From NCBI RefSeq assembly GCF_001412595.2, contig NZ_CP012640.2:5949802-6013801 (forward strand): DNA of 64,000 nt, in the 5' to 3' direction. The notes below the pieces were generated by a model that saw nothing but the letters and a program-made list of their open reading frames with translations, did not search any database and was not told where the DNA came from. The position numbers and the translations under genes were made by a program. Positions 1 to 7,976 of the stretch are shown one piece after another. The first letter of the stretch is position 1. Every line of letters starts with the position of its first letter. This DNA is from Massilia sp. WG5 (GTDB lineage: Bacteria; Pseudomonadota; Gammaproteobacteria; Burkholderiales; Burkholderiaceae_D).

Positions 1-593
1 GGGCCGCCGTAGGCATCCTTGCGCTGGTTGGTCTTGTCCTGCAGGAACTGGTCGAGCAGGTAGCCATTCGCGCCATGGACTTCGACGCCGTCGAAGCCGG
101 CTTTCTTCGCGTTCTCGGCGCCCTTGCGGTAGGCGGCGACGATGCCCGGGATCTCTTCCAGGTCCAGCGCGCGCGGGGTCTCGTATTCCTTGATCGGACG
201 GACCAGGCTGACGTGGCCGGCCGGCTTGATGCTCGAGGGCGCCACCGGCTTGTCGCCGTTCAGGAAGAGCGGATCCGAGATGCGGCCGACGTGCCACAGC
301 TGCAGGAAGATGCGGCCGCCGGCCTTGTGCACGGCATCGGTCACCAGCTTCCAGCCTGCGACCTGCTCGTCGGACCAGATGCCCGGGGTGTCGGCATAGC
401 CCACGCCCATCGGCGTCACCGAGGTGGCTTCCGACAGGATCAGGCCGGCCGAGGCGCGCTGCGCGTAGTACTCGGCCATCATGGCGTTCGGCACGCGGGC
501 TTCGCCGGCGCGCGAGCGGGTCAGCGGCGCCATCACGATGCGGTTCGGCAGCTCCAGCGCGCCAACTTTCAGAGGGGAAAACAATGTGGTCAT
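1..593 (-). CDS. Old yellow enzyme family alkene reductase (NemA-like), C-terminus cut by window edge
   Basis: The reading frame starts at 593 and runs off the left edge, giving about 197 residues of an FMN-dependent ene-reductase that normally has about 360. Visible family features are the start MTTLFSPLKVGALELPNRIV, then MAPLTRSRA, the LQLWHVGR strand with its flavin-site histidine, and the GFDGVEVHGANGYLLDQF segment with the substrate-binding His and Asn. Such enzymes use NADPH to reduce activated C=C bonds (N-ethylmaleimide, nitro esters, enones) in the cytosol. It is transcribed away from the SMR exporter at 762. The missing C-terminus prevents closer assignment within the family. Confidence 0.9.
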   Translation of the reverse strand, partial: MTTLFSPLKVGALELPNRIVMAPLTRSRAGEARVPNAMMAEYYAQRASAGLILSEATSVTPMGVGYADTPGIWSDEQVAGWKLVTDAVHKAGGRIFLQLWHVGRISDPLFLNGDKPVAPSSIKPAGHVSLVRPIKEYETPRALDLEEIPGIVAAYRKGAENAKKAGFDGVEVHGANGYLLDQFLQDKTNQRKDAYGG

Positions 594-717
594 CAGTACT
601 CCTGTTCTTGTTGACTCGGAATTCAGTAAGGCGGCCGCCATCTTACGACAGCCGCGGAATTCCTGCCGGGGCCGTCCCGCTTTTGCCTGCGGGTCACAAA
701 TCGGGCGCAGCGGGGAG

Positions 718-726
718 TGCTATACT
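718..726 (+). promoter_or_regulatory. Candidate extended -10 promoter for the SMR exporter
   Basis: TGCTATACT matches the extended -10 pattern TGnTATAAT with one mismatch and lies 35 bases before the start codon of the SMR gene. There is no good -35 hexamer at 16-18 bp, as is usual for extended -10 promoters. No ACGR-loop hairpin pair typical of the guanidine-II riboswitch was seen between it and the gene. Confidence 0.45.
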
Positions 727-761
727 TGCGGCCCTTTGTGCATGGATGAGCGGAGAAGCCG

Positions 762-1082
762 ATGAGTTGGGCGTATCTGGTGATTGCCGGATTGCTGGAA
801 GTGGCCTGGGCCGTGGGGCTGAAATACACGGCCGGGTTCAGCCGCCTGTGGCCATCCGTGTTCACGCTGGCGACCATGGCCGGCAGCGTCGGCATGCTCG
901 GCCTGGCGCTGCGCACGCTGCCGCTCGGCACCGCCTACGCCGTGTGGACCGGGATCGGCACCGTCGGCACCGCCGTGTTCGGCATGCTGATGCTGGGCGA
1001 GCCGGCCGGCGCCCTGCGCCTGCTGTCGATCGGGCTGATCGTGGCCGGCATCGTCGGCCTGAAGCTGCTCGCGCCGGCCTGA
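762..1082 (+). CDS. sugE: SMR family exporter, SugE/Gdx type
   Basis: A 106-residue inner-membrane protein with four predicted helices and the small multidrug resistance fold, which works as an antiparallel dimer driven by protons. The membrane glutamate sits in [14 protein letters not shown] (about residue 13). The sequence agrees with the SugE/Gdx subgroup ([34 protein letters not shown]) rather than EmrE. Gdx proteins export guanidinium, and some SugE proteins export quaternary ammonium compounds. A GGAG ribosome site precedes the ATG. It is monocistronic. The subgroup call is firm; the true substrate is not shown by the sequence. Confidence 0.9.
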   Translation: MSWAYLVIAGLLEVAWAVGLKYTAGFSRLWPSVFTLATMAGSVGMLGLALRTLPLGTAYAVWTGIGTVGTAVFGMLMLGEPAGALRLLSIGLIVAGIVGLKLLAPA

Positions 1083-1100
1083 AGCGTCCTGCCGCGCCGC

Positions 1101-1877
1101 TCAGCGCGTGGCAAGCCAGCGCGTGCGGATGCGCTCCAGTTCGCCGTTCGCACTGAGCTTGTCGATGGCGGCGCCGAGCAGGCCCGCGAGGGCGGGATCG
1201 GCCTTGCGGCTGACCCAGAAATAGGACGGCTCGGCAGCCAGCACCGCCGGCAGCACCCGCAAGCGCGATCCGAGGCGCTCGCTGCGGATGTAATGCTGCA
1301 GCGCCATTTCGTTCACGTAAGCGAAACGCCCGTGGCCGGCCAGGATCTTGTTCAGGTTCACGCGGTTGTCGTCGGTGGCGTCGTCGACCTTGACGCCGGC
1401 CGCCTTCAGATGGTCGGTGAACGCCGAACCGCGCTGGCTGGTGACCAGCGCGCCCAGGCGCACCAGGTCCTGCAGGTCGCGCACCATGGCAGGGTCGCCG
1501 GCGCGCGCCGCCAGCAGGTGGCGGATCATGTACACCGGCTTACCGGTCGGCACCGCGATGGCGCGGCGCCGTTGCGTCGGGATCAGCCCGCAGGCGGCGT
1601 CCAGGCTGCCCGATTCCAGCCCCGCTTCGATGCCAGGCAGCGAGCGGCTGCGGCGGTAGCCGGTGAAATGCAGGCGCGGTTCGATGCGCTCGATCGCGGC
1701 CATGACGTCCGGGCAGATGCCGGTGACGCGTTCGGGTTGCGCCACCCATTTCGGCGCGATGGTTTCCTGCGCGGCGACGCGCACGTCCATCCCCCATGCG
1801 CCGGCGCAGGCCGCCAGCCCGGTGGCGAGCGCCAGCAGGCGCAGGGCGCGCCGCGCCCTCGTTGCTTCAGTCTTCAT
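1101..1877 (-). CDS. Periplasmic solute-binding protein (type 3, amino-acid-like), orphan
   Basis: A 258-residue protein starting MKTEATRARRALRLLALAT, with a positively charged n-region and a hydrophobic core ending near the AWG-MD junction, consistent with a Sec signal peptide. The mature part has the SBP_bac_3 layout: an N-terminal lobe with ICPDVMAAIERIEPRLHF and a C-terminal helix GAAIDKLSANGELERIRTRW that closes the fold. No ABC permease or ATPase lies nearby, so it may serve a distant transporter or act as a sensor or other binding protein, as is common for such orphans. The longer frame extending to 2333 is not used because the signal peptide begins at 1877. Confidence 0.75.
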   Translation of the reverse strand: MKTEATRARRALRLLALATGLAACAGAWGMDVRVAAQETIAPKWVAQPERVTGICPDVMAAIERIEPRLHFTGYRRSRSLPGIEAGLESGSLDAACGLIPTQRRRAIAVPTGKPVYMIRHLLAARAGDPAMVRDLQDLVRLGALVTSQRGSAFTDHLKAAGVKVDDATDDNRVNLNKILAGHGRFAYVNEMALQHYIRSERLGSRLRVLPAVLAAEPSYFWVSRKADPALAGLLGAAIDKLSANGELERIRTRWLATR

Positions 1878-2082
1878 TGTAATCGTTGTCGTTCCTGGAC
1901 AGGCATCGCCATTTTCGCACGAAGCGCCCCCCTGCCGCGCGCCGATCAATTGACCTGAAAACTTTGCTCCTGAAGGGGAGGTGACGCACGTTTGATCCGT
2001 TCGGCATGGCGCCCGTGCCGGCTGCCTAAACTCGGTGGCGAACCGGGGCCGGAGCGCCCCATCCGCATACCAGGGGACATCG

Positions 2083-3105
2083 ATGATCTTGTTGACGGGA
2101 GTGGCCGGCTTCATCGGCATGCACATGGCGCGGCGCCTGCTCGCCGAAGGGCATGAAGTGGTCGGCATCGACCATCTCGGACCCGGCTTCCCGCCGGTTG
2201 CCGCATCCGGGCTGAAGGAGCGGCGCCTGGCCGAGATCGGCGACGCGCCGGGCTTCCGCTTCCACCGCGTCGACGTCACCGATGGCGGCGCCCTGGAGGG
2301 CCTGTTCCGCGCCCACCGTTTCGAGACGGTCATTCACCTGGCCGCCCGGACCGGGGTCCGGCAATCCTCTGCGCAGCCGATCGAATGCGTGACCAGCAAT
2401 GTGGTGGGCCTGGCCAACGTGCTCGAGTGCAGCCGCCGCCACGGCGCCGGACACGTCCTCTACGCCAGCAGTTCCAGTACCTACGGCGCGAGCCGGCGCC
2501 TGCCCTTCGACGAGCACGACCCGGCCGGCCACCCGGTCAGCGTGTACGCCGCCACCAAGCGCAGCGGCGAGCTGCTGGCGCACAGCTACAGCCACCTGTA
2601 CGGCCTGCCGACCACCGGCCTGCGCTTCTTCACCGTCTACGGACCCTGGGGCCGCCCCGACATGGCGCCGATGCTGTTCGCGAACGCGATCGCCGCCGGC
2701 CTGCCCATCGAGGTCTACAACGGCGGCCGCATGCTGCGCGACTTCACCTATGTCGACGATGTGGTCGAATCGGTGCTGCGGCTGGCGGCGCGCCCGGCCG
2801 AGCCCGACCCCGGCTTCGATCCGGCGCATCCGGACCCGGCCGCCAGCCATGCGCCGTTCCGGATCTATAACGTCGGCAACCAGCAGCCGGTGGAACTGTC
2901 GGCCTTCATCGACGCTCTCGAGGATGCGCTCGGGCGCAGCGCCGAACGGCTGGCGCGGCCGATGCCGCAGGCCGACATGGCGGCCACCTGCGCCGACACC
3001 CGCGCCCTGCGCCAGGCGATCGGCTGGACCCCGGCCACGCCGCTGCGCACCGGCATCGGACGCTTCGTCGAGTGGTTCCAGCGCCATGGGGACTGCCATG
3101 CATAG
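2083..3105 (+). CDS. NAD-dependent sugar-nucleotide epimerase, UDP-glucuronate 4-epimerase-like
   Basis: A 340-residue extended short-chain dehydrogenase. The N-terminal TGVAGFIG Rossmann motif binds NAD, and VYAATKRSGE carries the catalytic Tyr-x3-Lys, with the SSSSTYG serine loop before it. The segment RFFTVYGPWGRPDMAPMLF is typical of UDP-glucuronate 4-epimerases, which make UDP-galacturonate. The ATG at 2083 is preferred over the GTG at 2035 because AGGGGA lies just upstream and the Rossmann strand begins at once. It is the first gene of a five-gene operon and overlaps the next gene by 8 bases. The substrate is inferred from motif similarity; UDP-glucose or UDP-GlcNAc cannot be excluded. 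Confidence 0.85.
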   Translation: MILLTGVAGFIGMHMARRLLAEGHEVVGIDHLGPGFPPVAASGLKERRLAEIGDAPGFRFHRVDVTDGGALEGLFRAHRFETVIHLAARTGVRQSSAQPIECVTSNVVGLANVLECSRRHGAGHVLYASSSSTYGASRRLPFDEHDPAGHPVSVYAATKRSGELLAHSYSHLYGLPTTGLRFFTVYGPWGRPDMAPMLFANAIAAGLPIEVYNGGRMLRDFTYVDDVVESVLRLAARPAEPDPGFDPAHPDPAASHAPFRIYNVGNQQPVELSAFIDALEDALGRSAERLARPMPQADMAATCADTRALRQAIGWTPATPLRTGIGRFVEWFQRHGDCHA

Positions 3106-4129
3106 CCTGTCCCTGGTCGTGCCGATGCACGACGAGGAAGAAAATGTGCTGCCGCTGGCGACCCAGGTGCAGGCGGCGATGGCGGCCTGTCCCTGGCCCT
3201 GGCAACTGATCCTGGTGGACGACGGCAGCCGGGACCGCACCGCCGATCGGATCCGCGAAGCCGTGGCCGCCAGCCCCGGGCACCTGGCGGCCGTGATCCT
3301 GCGCCGCAACTTCGGCCAGACTGCCGCCATGCAGGCCGGCATCGACGCTGCCCGCGGCAGCGTGATCGCGACCATGGACGGCGACCTGCAGAACAACCCG
3401 CACGACATCGTGCGCATGGTGCGCCGCCTGCTCGACGAAGATCTCGACCTGCTGGTCGGCTGGCGCCGCGAGCGCAAGGACAGCTTCTGGCTGCGCAAGC
3501 TGCCCTCGAGGCTGGCGAACCGCCTGATCGTCGCCGTCACCGGCGTGCGCCTGCACGATTACGGCTGTTCGCTGAAGGTCTACCGCAGCTCGGTGCTGCG
3601 CGAAGTCAGGCTGTACGGCGAGATGCACCGTTTCATCCCGACCTGGATGGCGACCGTGACCTCGCCCGAGCGCATCCGCGAAGAGGAGGTCAGCCACTTC
3701 CCGCGCATCCACGGGCGCTCCAAGTACGGGCTGTCGCGCACCTTCAAGGTCCTGCTCGACCTGCTCTCGATGTATTTCTTCGTGCGCTTCCGCGCCAGCC
3801 CCGGTCATTTCTTCGGACGCATCGGCCTGGCCTGCGCCTTCGCCGGAATGGCGGCGCTGGCCTGGCTGGCCTGGCTGAAGCTGGTGGAAGGCGAGCCCAT
3901 CGCGAGCCGCCCCTTGCTGCTGCTGGCGGTGCTGCTGGTGGTGATCGGCGTGCAGTTCGTCTGCACCGGCATCGTCACCGAAGTGCTGGCGCGAACCTAC
4001 TTCGAGGTCGGCGCCGCCCGTACTTACCTGGTGCGCGAAACCTTCGGCGACCCGGGCGGCTTCGGCGCGGACGGCAGCGATGCCCGCAGCGGCGAGGGCC
4101 CGCGCGCAGGCGCGGCACGGCAGCCATGA
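3098..4129 (+). CDS. Family 2 glycosyltransferase, polyprenyl-phosphate sugar synthase (ArnC/GtrB/DPM1 type)
   Basis: A 343-residue membrane-bound GT-A enzyme. The catalytic half has LVVPMHDEEENV, LVDDGSRDRT and TMDGDLQNNP, whose Asp residues bind the metal and sugar nucleotide. Two C-terminal transmembrane helices follow (IGLACAFAGMAALAWLAW and LLLLAVLLVVIGVQFVC), as in ArnC and GtrB, which load a sugar onto undecaprenyl phosphate on the cytoplasmic face. The start at 3098 follows a GGGGA site; an in-frame ATG at 3086 is an alternative. It overlaps the epimerase before it, and its TGA overlaps the next ATG, so translation is probably coupled. It likely uses the product of the epimerase. Confidence 0.9.
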   Translation: MHSLSLVVPMHDEEENVLPLATQVQAAMAACPWPWQLILVDDGSRDRTADRIREAVAASPGHLAAVILRRNFGQTAAMQAGIDAARGSVIATMDGDLQNNPHDIVRMVRRLLDEDLDLLVGWRRERKDSFWLRKLPSRLANRLIVAVTGVRLHDYGCSLKVYRSSVLREVRLYGEMHRFIPTWMATVTSPERIREEEVSHFPRIHGRSKYGLSRTFKVLLDLLSMYFFVRFRASPGHFFGRIGLACAFAGMAALAWLAWLKLVEGEPIASRPLLLLAVLLVVIGVQFVCTGIVTEVLARTYFEVGAARTYLVRETFGDPGGFGADGSDARSGEGPRAGAARQP

Positions 4130-5763
4130 AGGGCGGTCCGGCCAGGCAGGGTGCTTCGTTCCCGCCGCCCCGGCTGCCGGCCCCGGCAGACACGCAGGCG
4201 GCGCCGCTTGTGCGTTTGCGTCCGCGTTTGCGTCCGCTCATGGCGCCGCTGGCGCTGCTCGGCGCGCTGTTCGTCGGCCTGTTCTTCCGGCTCGGCGGCA
4301 TTCCCCTGTTCGACGTCGACGAGGGCGCCTTCGGCGAAGCCACGCGCGAGATGCTCGAACGCGGCGACTATGTCTCGACCTGGCTGAACGGCCAGCCGCG
4401 CTACGACAAGCCGATCCTGATCTACTGGCTGCAGGCGGCTTCGGTCCAGCTGCTGGGTCTGGACGAGTTCGCGCTGCGCTTGCCGTCGGCGCTGGCCGCA
4501 ACGGCCTGGATCGCGGCCATCCTCGCCTTCGCACGCCGCTTCCTCGGCCGCGACACCGGCCATGCCGCGGCCTTCATCGCCGCCAGCACCGCGGGCCTGA
4601 CGGTCATCGGGCGCGGCGCGATCGCCGATGCGCTGCTCAACCTGTTCCTGGCGCTGAGCATGTTCGACATCTACCGCTACGCCGTCGAGCCGCGCCCGGC
4701 CTTGCGGCGGCGCGCCTTCCTGTGGATCGGGCTCGGCCTGCTGACCAAGGGGCCGGTGGCGCTGCTGGTGCCCGGCGCAGCCAGCCTGCTCTTCTTTGCG
4801 CTGCGGGGCAGGGCGGCGGACTGGTGGCGCGCGCTGCGCGATCCTGTCGGCTGGGCGATCCTGCTGGCGGTGTCCATGCCCTGGTATCTGCTGGAATACG
4901 GGCGCCGCGGCGACGCCTTCCTGGCCGGCTTCTTCCTGCGCCACAATGTCGAGCGCTTCCTGTCGCCGCTGCAGGGGCATGGCGGCAGCCTGCTGTACTA
5001 CCTGCCGGCCATGCTGCTCCTGCTGCTGCCGTATACCGGCCTGTTCCTGCGCACGCTGCCCGGCCTGCGTCGCATGAAGGCCACGCCGCTCGACAGCTTC
5101 CTCTGGTGCTGGTTCCTGTTCGTTCTCGTGTTCTTTTCGCTGGCCGGCACCAAGCTGCCGCACTACCTGCTGTACGGGGCGACGCCGCTGTTCGTCCTGA
5201 TGGCGCGGCGGCGCCGCGAACTGCGCTCGACGCTGCTGGCCTTCGCGCCGCCGCTGCTCTTCCTCGCGCTGGTGGCGGCCCTGCCCCGGCTGCTGGAGCG
5301 GTTCGCACCGGGCATCCGCAATCCCTATATGCGCGAGGCCCTGGGCCGGACCGAGGCGTTCGGCACCGCCTGGCAGCTCGGCGTGCTGGCGCTGCTGGCG
5401 GCTGCGCTCGGATTGGCGCTGTGGCGTGGCGCAGCGCTGTGGCGGCGCCTGGCCGCCGTCGGACTGCTGTGTTCGCTGGCACTGACCGGCCTGCTGCTGC
5501 CGGCGCTGGCCGAGCTGCAGCAGGGGCCGGTCAAGGAGGCGGCGCTGCTGGCGCGCCGGGGCGGCTGGCAGGTGCACGGCTGGCGCATCAACATGCCCAG
5601 CTTCTCGGTCTACCGCGGCGCCGTCACGCCGGCCACGGCGTCGCCACGGCCGGGCCAGGTGATCCTGACCCGCAGCGACGCGCTGGATGCACTCGCTGCC
5701 CAGGGGCCGTTCCAGCTGCTGTACCGCAAGGGCGGCATCGTGCTGGCCCGCCTGCCGGAGTGA
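4126..5763 (+). CDS. GT39-family glycosyltransferase, ArnT/RgtA-like, integral membrane
   Basis: A 545-residue polytopic protein with about a dozen hydrophobic helices. The acidic motif FDVDEGAFGEATREML in the first periplasmic loop matches the catalytic DE of ArnT and protein mannosyltransferases, and PRYDKPILIYWLQAASVQLL follows as usual. Such enzymes move a sugar from a polyprenyl phosphate donor to lipid A, core or protein in the periplasm. It overlaps the preceding GT2 gene by ATGA. The first 38 residues are Pro/Arg-rich and an internal Met (MAPLALLG) could be the true start. The acceptor is inferred only from the neighbouring PAP2 and LAB_N genes. Confidence 0.85.
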   Translation: MKGGPARQGASFPPPRLPAPADTQAAPLVRLRPRLRPLMAPLALLGALFVGLFFRLGGIPLFDVDEGAFGEATREMLERGDYVSTWLNGQPRYDKPILIYWLQAASVQLLGLDEFALRLPSALAATAWIAAILAFARRFLGRDTGHAAAFIAASTAGLTVIGRGAIADALLNLFLALSMFDIYRYAVEPRPALRRRAFLWIGLGLLTKGPVALLVPGAASLLFFALRGRAADWWRALRDPVGWAILLAVSMPWYLLEYGRRGDAFLAGFFLRHNVERFLSPLQGHGGSLLYYLPAMLLLLLPYTGLFLRTLPGLRRMKATPLDSFLWCWFLFVLVFFSLAGTKLPHYLLYGATPLFVLMARRRRELRSTLLAFAPPLLFLALVAALPRLLERFAPGIRNPYMREALGRTEAFGTAWQLGVLALLAAALGLALWRGAALWRRLAAVGLLCSLALTGLLLPALAELQQGPVKEAALLARRGGWQVHGWRINMPSFSVYRGAVTPATASPRPGQVILTRSDALDALAAQGPFQLLYRKGGIVLARLPE

Positions 5764-5767
5764 GGCG

Positions 5768-6622
5768 ATGCCGGCGCCGCTGCGCTCCCCCTGGGTCTGG
5801 CTGCCGCCCGCCGCCGGGCTGGCGCTGCTGGCGCTGGTCCTCGCGACGGGCGCCAACCGCCCCGTCTTCCTGGCGCTGAACCATGCGGGTCATCCGCTCG
5901 GCCAGTTGTTCTGGCTGCACCTCACCATGCTGGGCGATGGCGCGGTGGCGCTGGCCCTGGTGCTGCCATGCATCCGGCGCCTGCCGCATTGCTTCTGGGC
6001 GGCGCTGGCCGCCGCCGTCTTCGCCGGGCTCTGGACCCAGGTGACCAAGCAGTTCATCGACATGCCGCGCCCGCTCGCAGTGCTGGCGCCCGGCCAGTTT
6101 TTCCAGGCCGGCCCGGCATTCCGCCACGTGTCCTTCCCCTCCGGCCACGCGGCGGCGGCCTTCGCGCTGGCCGGGATCTGGGTCATGGGCGTGGCTGGCG
6201 GGTTGTTGCTGCGCACGACGATCCTGCTGCTCGCCACGCTGGTGGGCCTGTCGCGCATCATGGTGGGCGTGCACTGGCCGGTCGACATCTTGTGGGGCAT
6301 GCTCGGCGGCTGGCTGGGCGCCTGGCTCGGTTTGACGATGCAGGCGCGTTGGGGATGGCGCACTTCGGGACCGGGCGGCTTCCTGGCAGGCCTGCTGCTG
6401 GCCGGCGTCGCGGCGGCGCTGCTGGTGAGCACGCATATCCGCATCCCGGCCGTGCTGCCGGCGCAGCGCCTGATCGGCTGCGTCAGCCTCGTATGGGGCG
6501 TGTGGGAAATGGCGCTGATGCTGCCGCGGCTGCGCGGGCTGCTGCGCTGGCGGGCCTGGCGGCGCCTGCGATGGCGGCGCACGCCGTCGCGCCAGCAGAT
6601 CAAGGAGAGGATCGATGGGTGA
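5768..6622 (+). CDS. PAP2-family membrane phosphatase (possible LpxE-like)
   Basis: A 284-residue membrane protein with the three PAP2 signatures: KQFIDMPRP (motif 1), FPSGHAAAAF (motif 2) and SRIMVGVHWPVD (motif 3, with the nucleophilic His). The family removes phosphate from lipid phosphates such as undecaprenyl pyrophosphate, phosphatidylglycerol phosphate, or the lipid A 1- or 4'-phosphate (LpxE/LpxF). The start at 5768 lies 4 bases after the previous stop. Two extra C-terminal helices and a basic tail (LRWRAWRRLRWRR) extend beyond the core. Its position between an ArnT-like transferase and a LAB_N protein favours an envelope-lipid substrate. Confidence 0.85.
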   Translation: MPAPLRSPWVWLPPAAGLALLALVLATGANRPVFLALNHAGHPLGQLFWLHLTMLGDGAVALALVLPCIRRLPHCFWAALAAAVFAGLWTQVTKQFIDMPRPLAVLAPGQFFQAGPAFRHVSFPSGHAAAAFALAGIWVMGVAGGLLLRTTILLLATLVGLSRIMVGVHWPVDILWGMLGGWLGAWLGLTMQARWGWRTSGPGGFLAGLLLAGVAAALLVSTHIRIPAVLPAQRLIGCVSLVWGVWEMALMLPRLRGLLRWRAWRRLRWRRTPSRQQIKERIDG

Positions 6623-6893
6623 AGATGGCTGGTGGCTGCTGGTCGGTTTCGGCGGCCAGGTCCTGTTCATGGGCCGCTTCGTGATCCAGTGGCTAGTCAG
6701 CGAACGCCAGCGCCGCAGCGTGATCCCGGTCTCGTTCTGGTACCTGAGCATCCTGGGTGCGCTGGTGCTGCTCGCGTACGCGCTGCACCGGCGCGACCCG
6801 GTGTTCGTCGCCGGCCAGGGGCTGGGGGTGGCGATCTACCTGCGCAACCTGCGCCTGATTCGCATCGACCGGGCGCAGGCGAAGAGCGGCTAG
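6615..6893 (+). CDS. Lipid A biosynthesis N-terminal (LAB_N) domain small membrane protein
   Basis: A 92-residue protein with three hydrophobic helices. It matches the LAB_N family (QVLFMGRFVIQWLVSE, VIPVSFWYLSILGALVLL, DPVFVAGQGLGVAIYLRNL), a domain first seen at the N-terminus of some LpxB proteins and related to PQ-loop/SWEET folds. It stands alone here without the LpxB catalytic part. It overlaps the PAP2 gene by 8 bases and has a strong AAGGAGAGG site inside that gene's end. Stand-alone LAB_N genes commonly sit beside ArnT-like and PAP2 genes. A role in moving or presenting the lipid-linked sugar is a guess. Confidence 0.85.
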   Translation: MGEDGWWLLVGFGGQVLFMGRFVIQWLVSERQRRSVIPVSFWYLSILGALVLLAYALHRRDPVFVAGQGLGVAIYLRNLRLIRIDRAQAKSG

Positions 6894-6895
6894 CC

Positions 6896-7873
6896 TTATT
6901 CGCGGCCGAACTGCGGGTTGGGACGGGTCAGGTAGTACCACTCATGGTTGGGGCTTGCGTTCACGTCCGGGAACAGGATGCGGCCCGAGAATTCGGCGGT
7001 CACCGGGCTGCCGTCGGCGCGGACGCCGATCTGCTCGCCTTCCTGCACCGGGTCGAAGCTGGCCCAGGTGCGGGTGAAGCTGTCGCCGGCGTCGAGCTTG
7101 TCGTGCACCACCACCATCTGCAGCGCCTCCATCTCTTCGAAGGGAATCGGCTGCGGTTCGGGTGCGTCGATCAGCTTCAGGTGGGCCAGGGTGTTCATGA
7201 TCGCGCGGTAGGCCACTTCCGGCGCCTGCGGGTCGAGGTGCTGGCCGCATTCCAGGGTCAGCGCATAGCCGCCGGTGCTGCGCATGTATTCGGTGGTGCC
7301 CATGCCGTAGCGCAGCACGGTTTCCAGCTCGGCCGCGTTGCCGCGGGAGCGGCGCTGCACGCCGCCGCCGTAGGCCGCCATCCAGCCGGTCACGAAGCGG
7401 CGTACGCCCAGGCGGCGCGCCAGCGCGCGTTCGGCGCGCATGTGACGGAAGGGTTCCAGGCTGCCTTCGTTGTCCAGCGGGCCGACCATCACGAAGGGCT
7501 CGCCGTGGGCGGCATTGAAGGAGTGCAGGTCGAGCAGCACGTCGTGCTGGGCCAGCAGCGGGCACAGCCAGTTGGCGACGCGGTCTTCGAAGTCTTGCGG
7601 GTTTTCCTTCGGCGACAGGTCGCGGTTCAGGTTACGGTCGCCCGAGCGGGTGTTCTTGGCGTAGGCCAGCGGATTCACGATCGGCACGAAGGTCACGCTG
7701 CCATTGACGATGCGGAGCTGTCCGGCGTCGAGTTCCGCCATCACGCGGGTAATGGCCTGGGTGCCGCAGATCTCGTTGCCGTGGGTCGCGCCCATGATGA
7801 TGACGCGCGGGCCTGGTCCCTGGCCGGTGTAGTTAACGGATTTGAAGTGCAGCTGGCTTGGGTTGGCGCTCAT
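6896..7873 (-). CDS. Succinylglutamate desuccinylase/aspartoacylase family metallohydrolase (M14-like)
   Basis: A 325-residue cytosolic zinc hydrolase of the AstE/AspA group. GATHGNEICG supplies the His and Glu of the zinc site (HxxE), LDLHSF the second histidine, and NPLAYAKNTRSGDRNLNRD the Arg-rich carboxylate-binding loop. The family hydrolyses N-acyl amino acids or small amidated acids. There are no arginine-catabolism (ast) genes nearby, so N-succinylglutamate is not indicated. The start at 7873 (MSANPSQLHF) replaces a longer upstream frame with no conserved sequence. It is convergent with the LAB_N gene, leaving only 2 bases between stops. Confidence 0.8.
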   Translation of the reverse strand: MSANPSQLHFKSVNYTGQGPGPRVIIMGATHGNEICGTQAITRVMAELDAGQLRIVNGSVTFVPIVNPLAYAKNTRSGDRNLNRDLSPKENPQDFEDRVANWLCPLLAQHDVLLDLHSFNAAHGEPFVMVGPLDNEGSLEPFRHMRAERALARRLGVRRFVTGWMAAYGGGVQRRSRGNAAELETVLRYGMGTTEYMRSTGGYALTLECGQHLDPQAPEVAYRAIMNTLAHLKLIDAPEPQPIPFEEMEALQMVVVHDKLDAGDSFTRTWASFDPVQEGEQIGVRADGSPVTAEFSGRILFPDVNASPNHEWYYLTRPNPQFGRE

Positions 7874-7976
7874 GCGTAGTGTTCCAAGGAAATATCGGTG
7901 CGGGCATTTTATCGGAAACCTTGGCACGAGGGAGACCACGTGGCATCATCCGGCGTTTTCGTCGACGATCTCCCAC

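Noticed and set aside
604..761. Guanidine-II riboswitch upstream of the SMR exporter
   Set aside because: SugE/Gdx genes often have it, but no pair of hairpins with ACGR loops could be found.
4024..5856. 610-codon minus-strand open frame opposite the GT39 gene
   Set aside because: Low-complexity Gln/Arg-rich sequence without motifs, antisense to a gene with clear family motifs.
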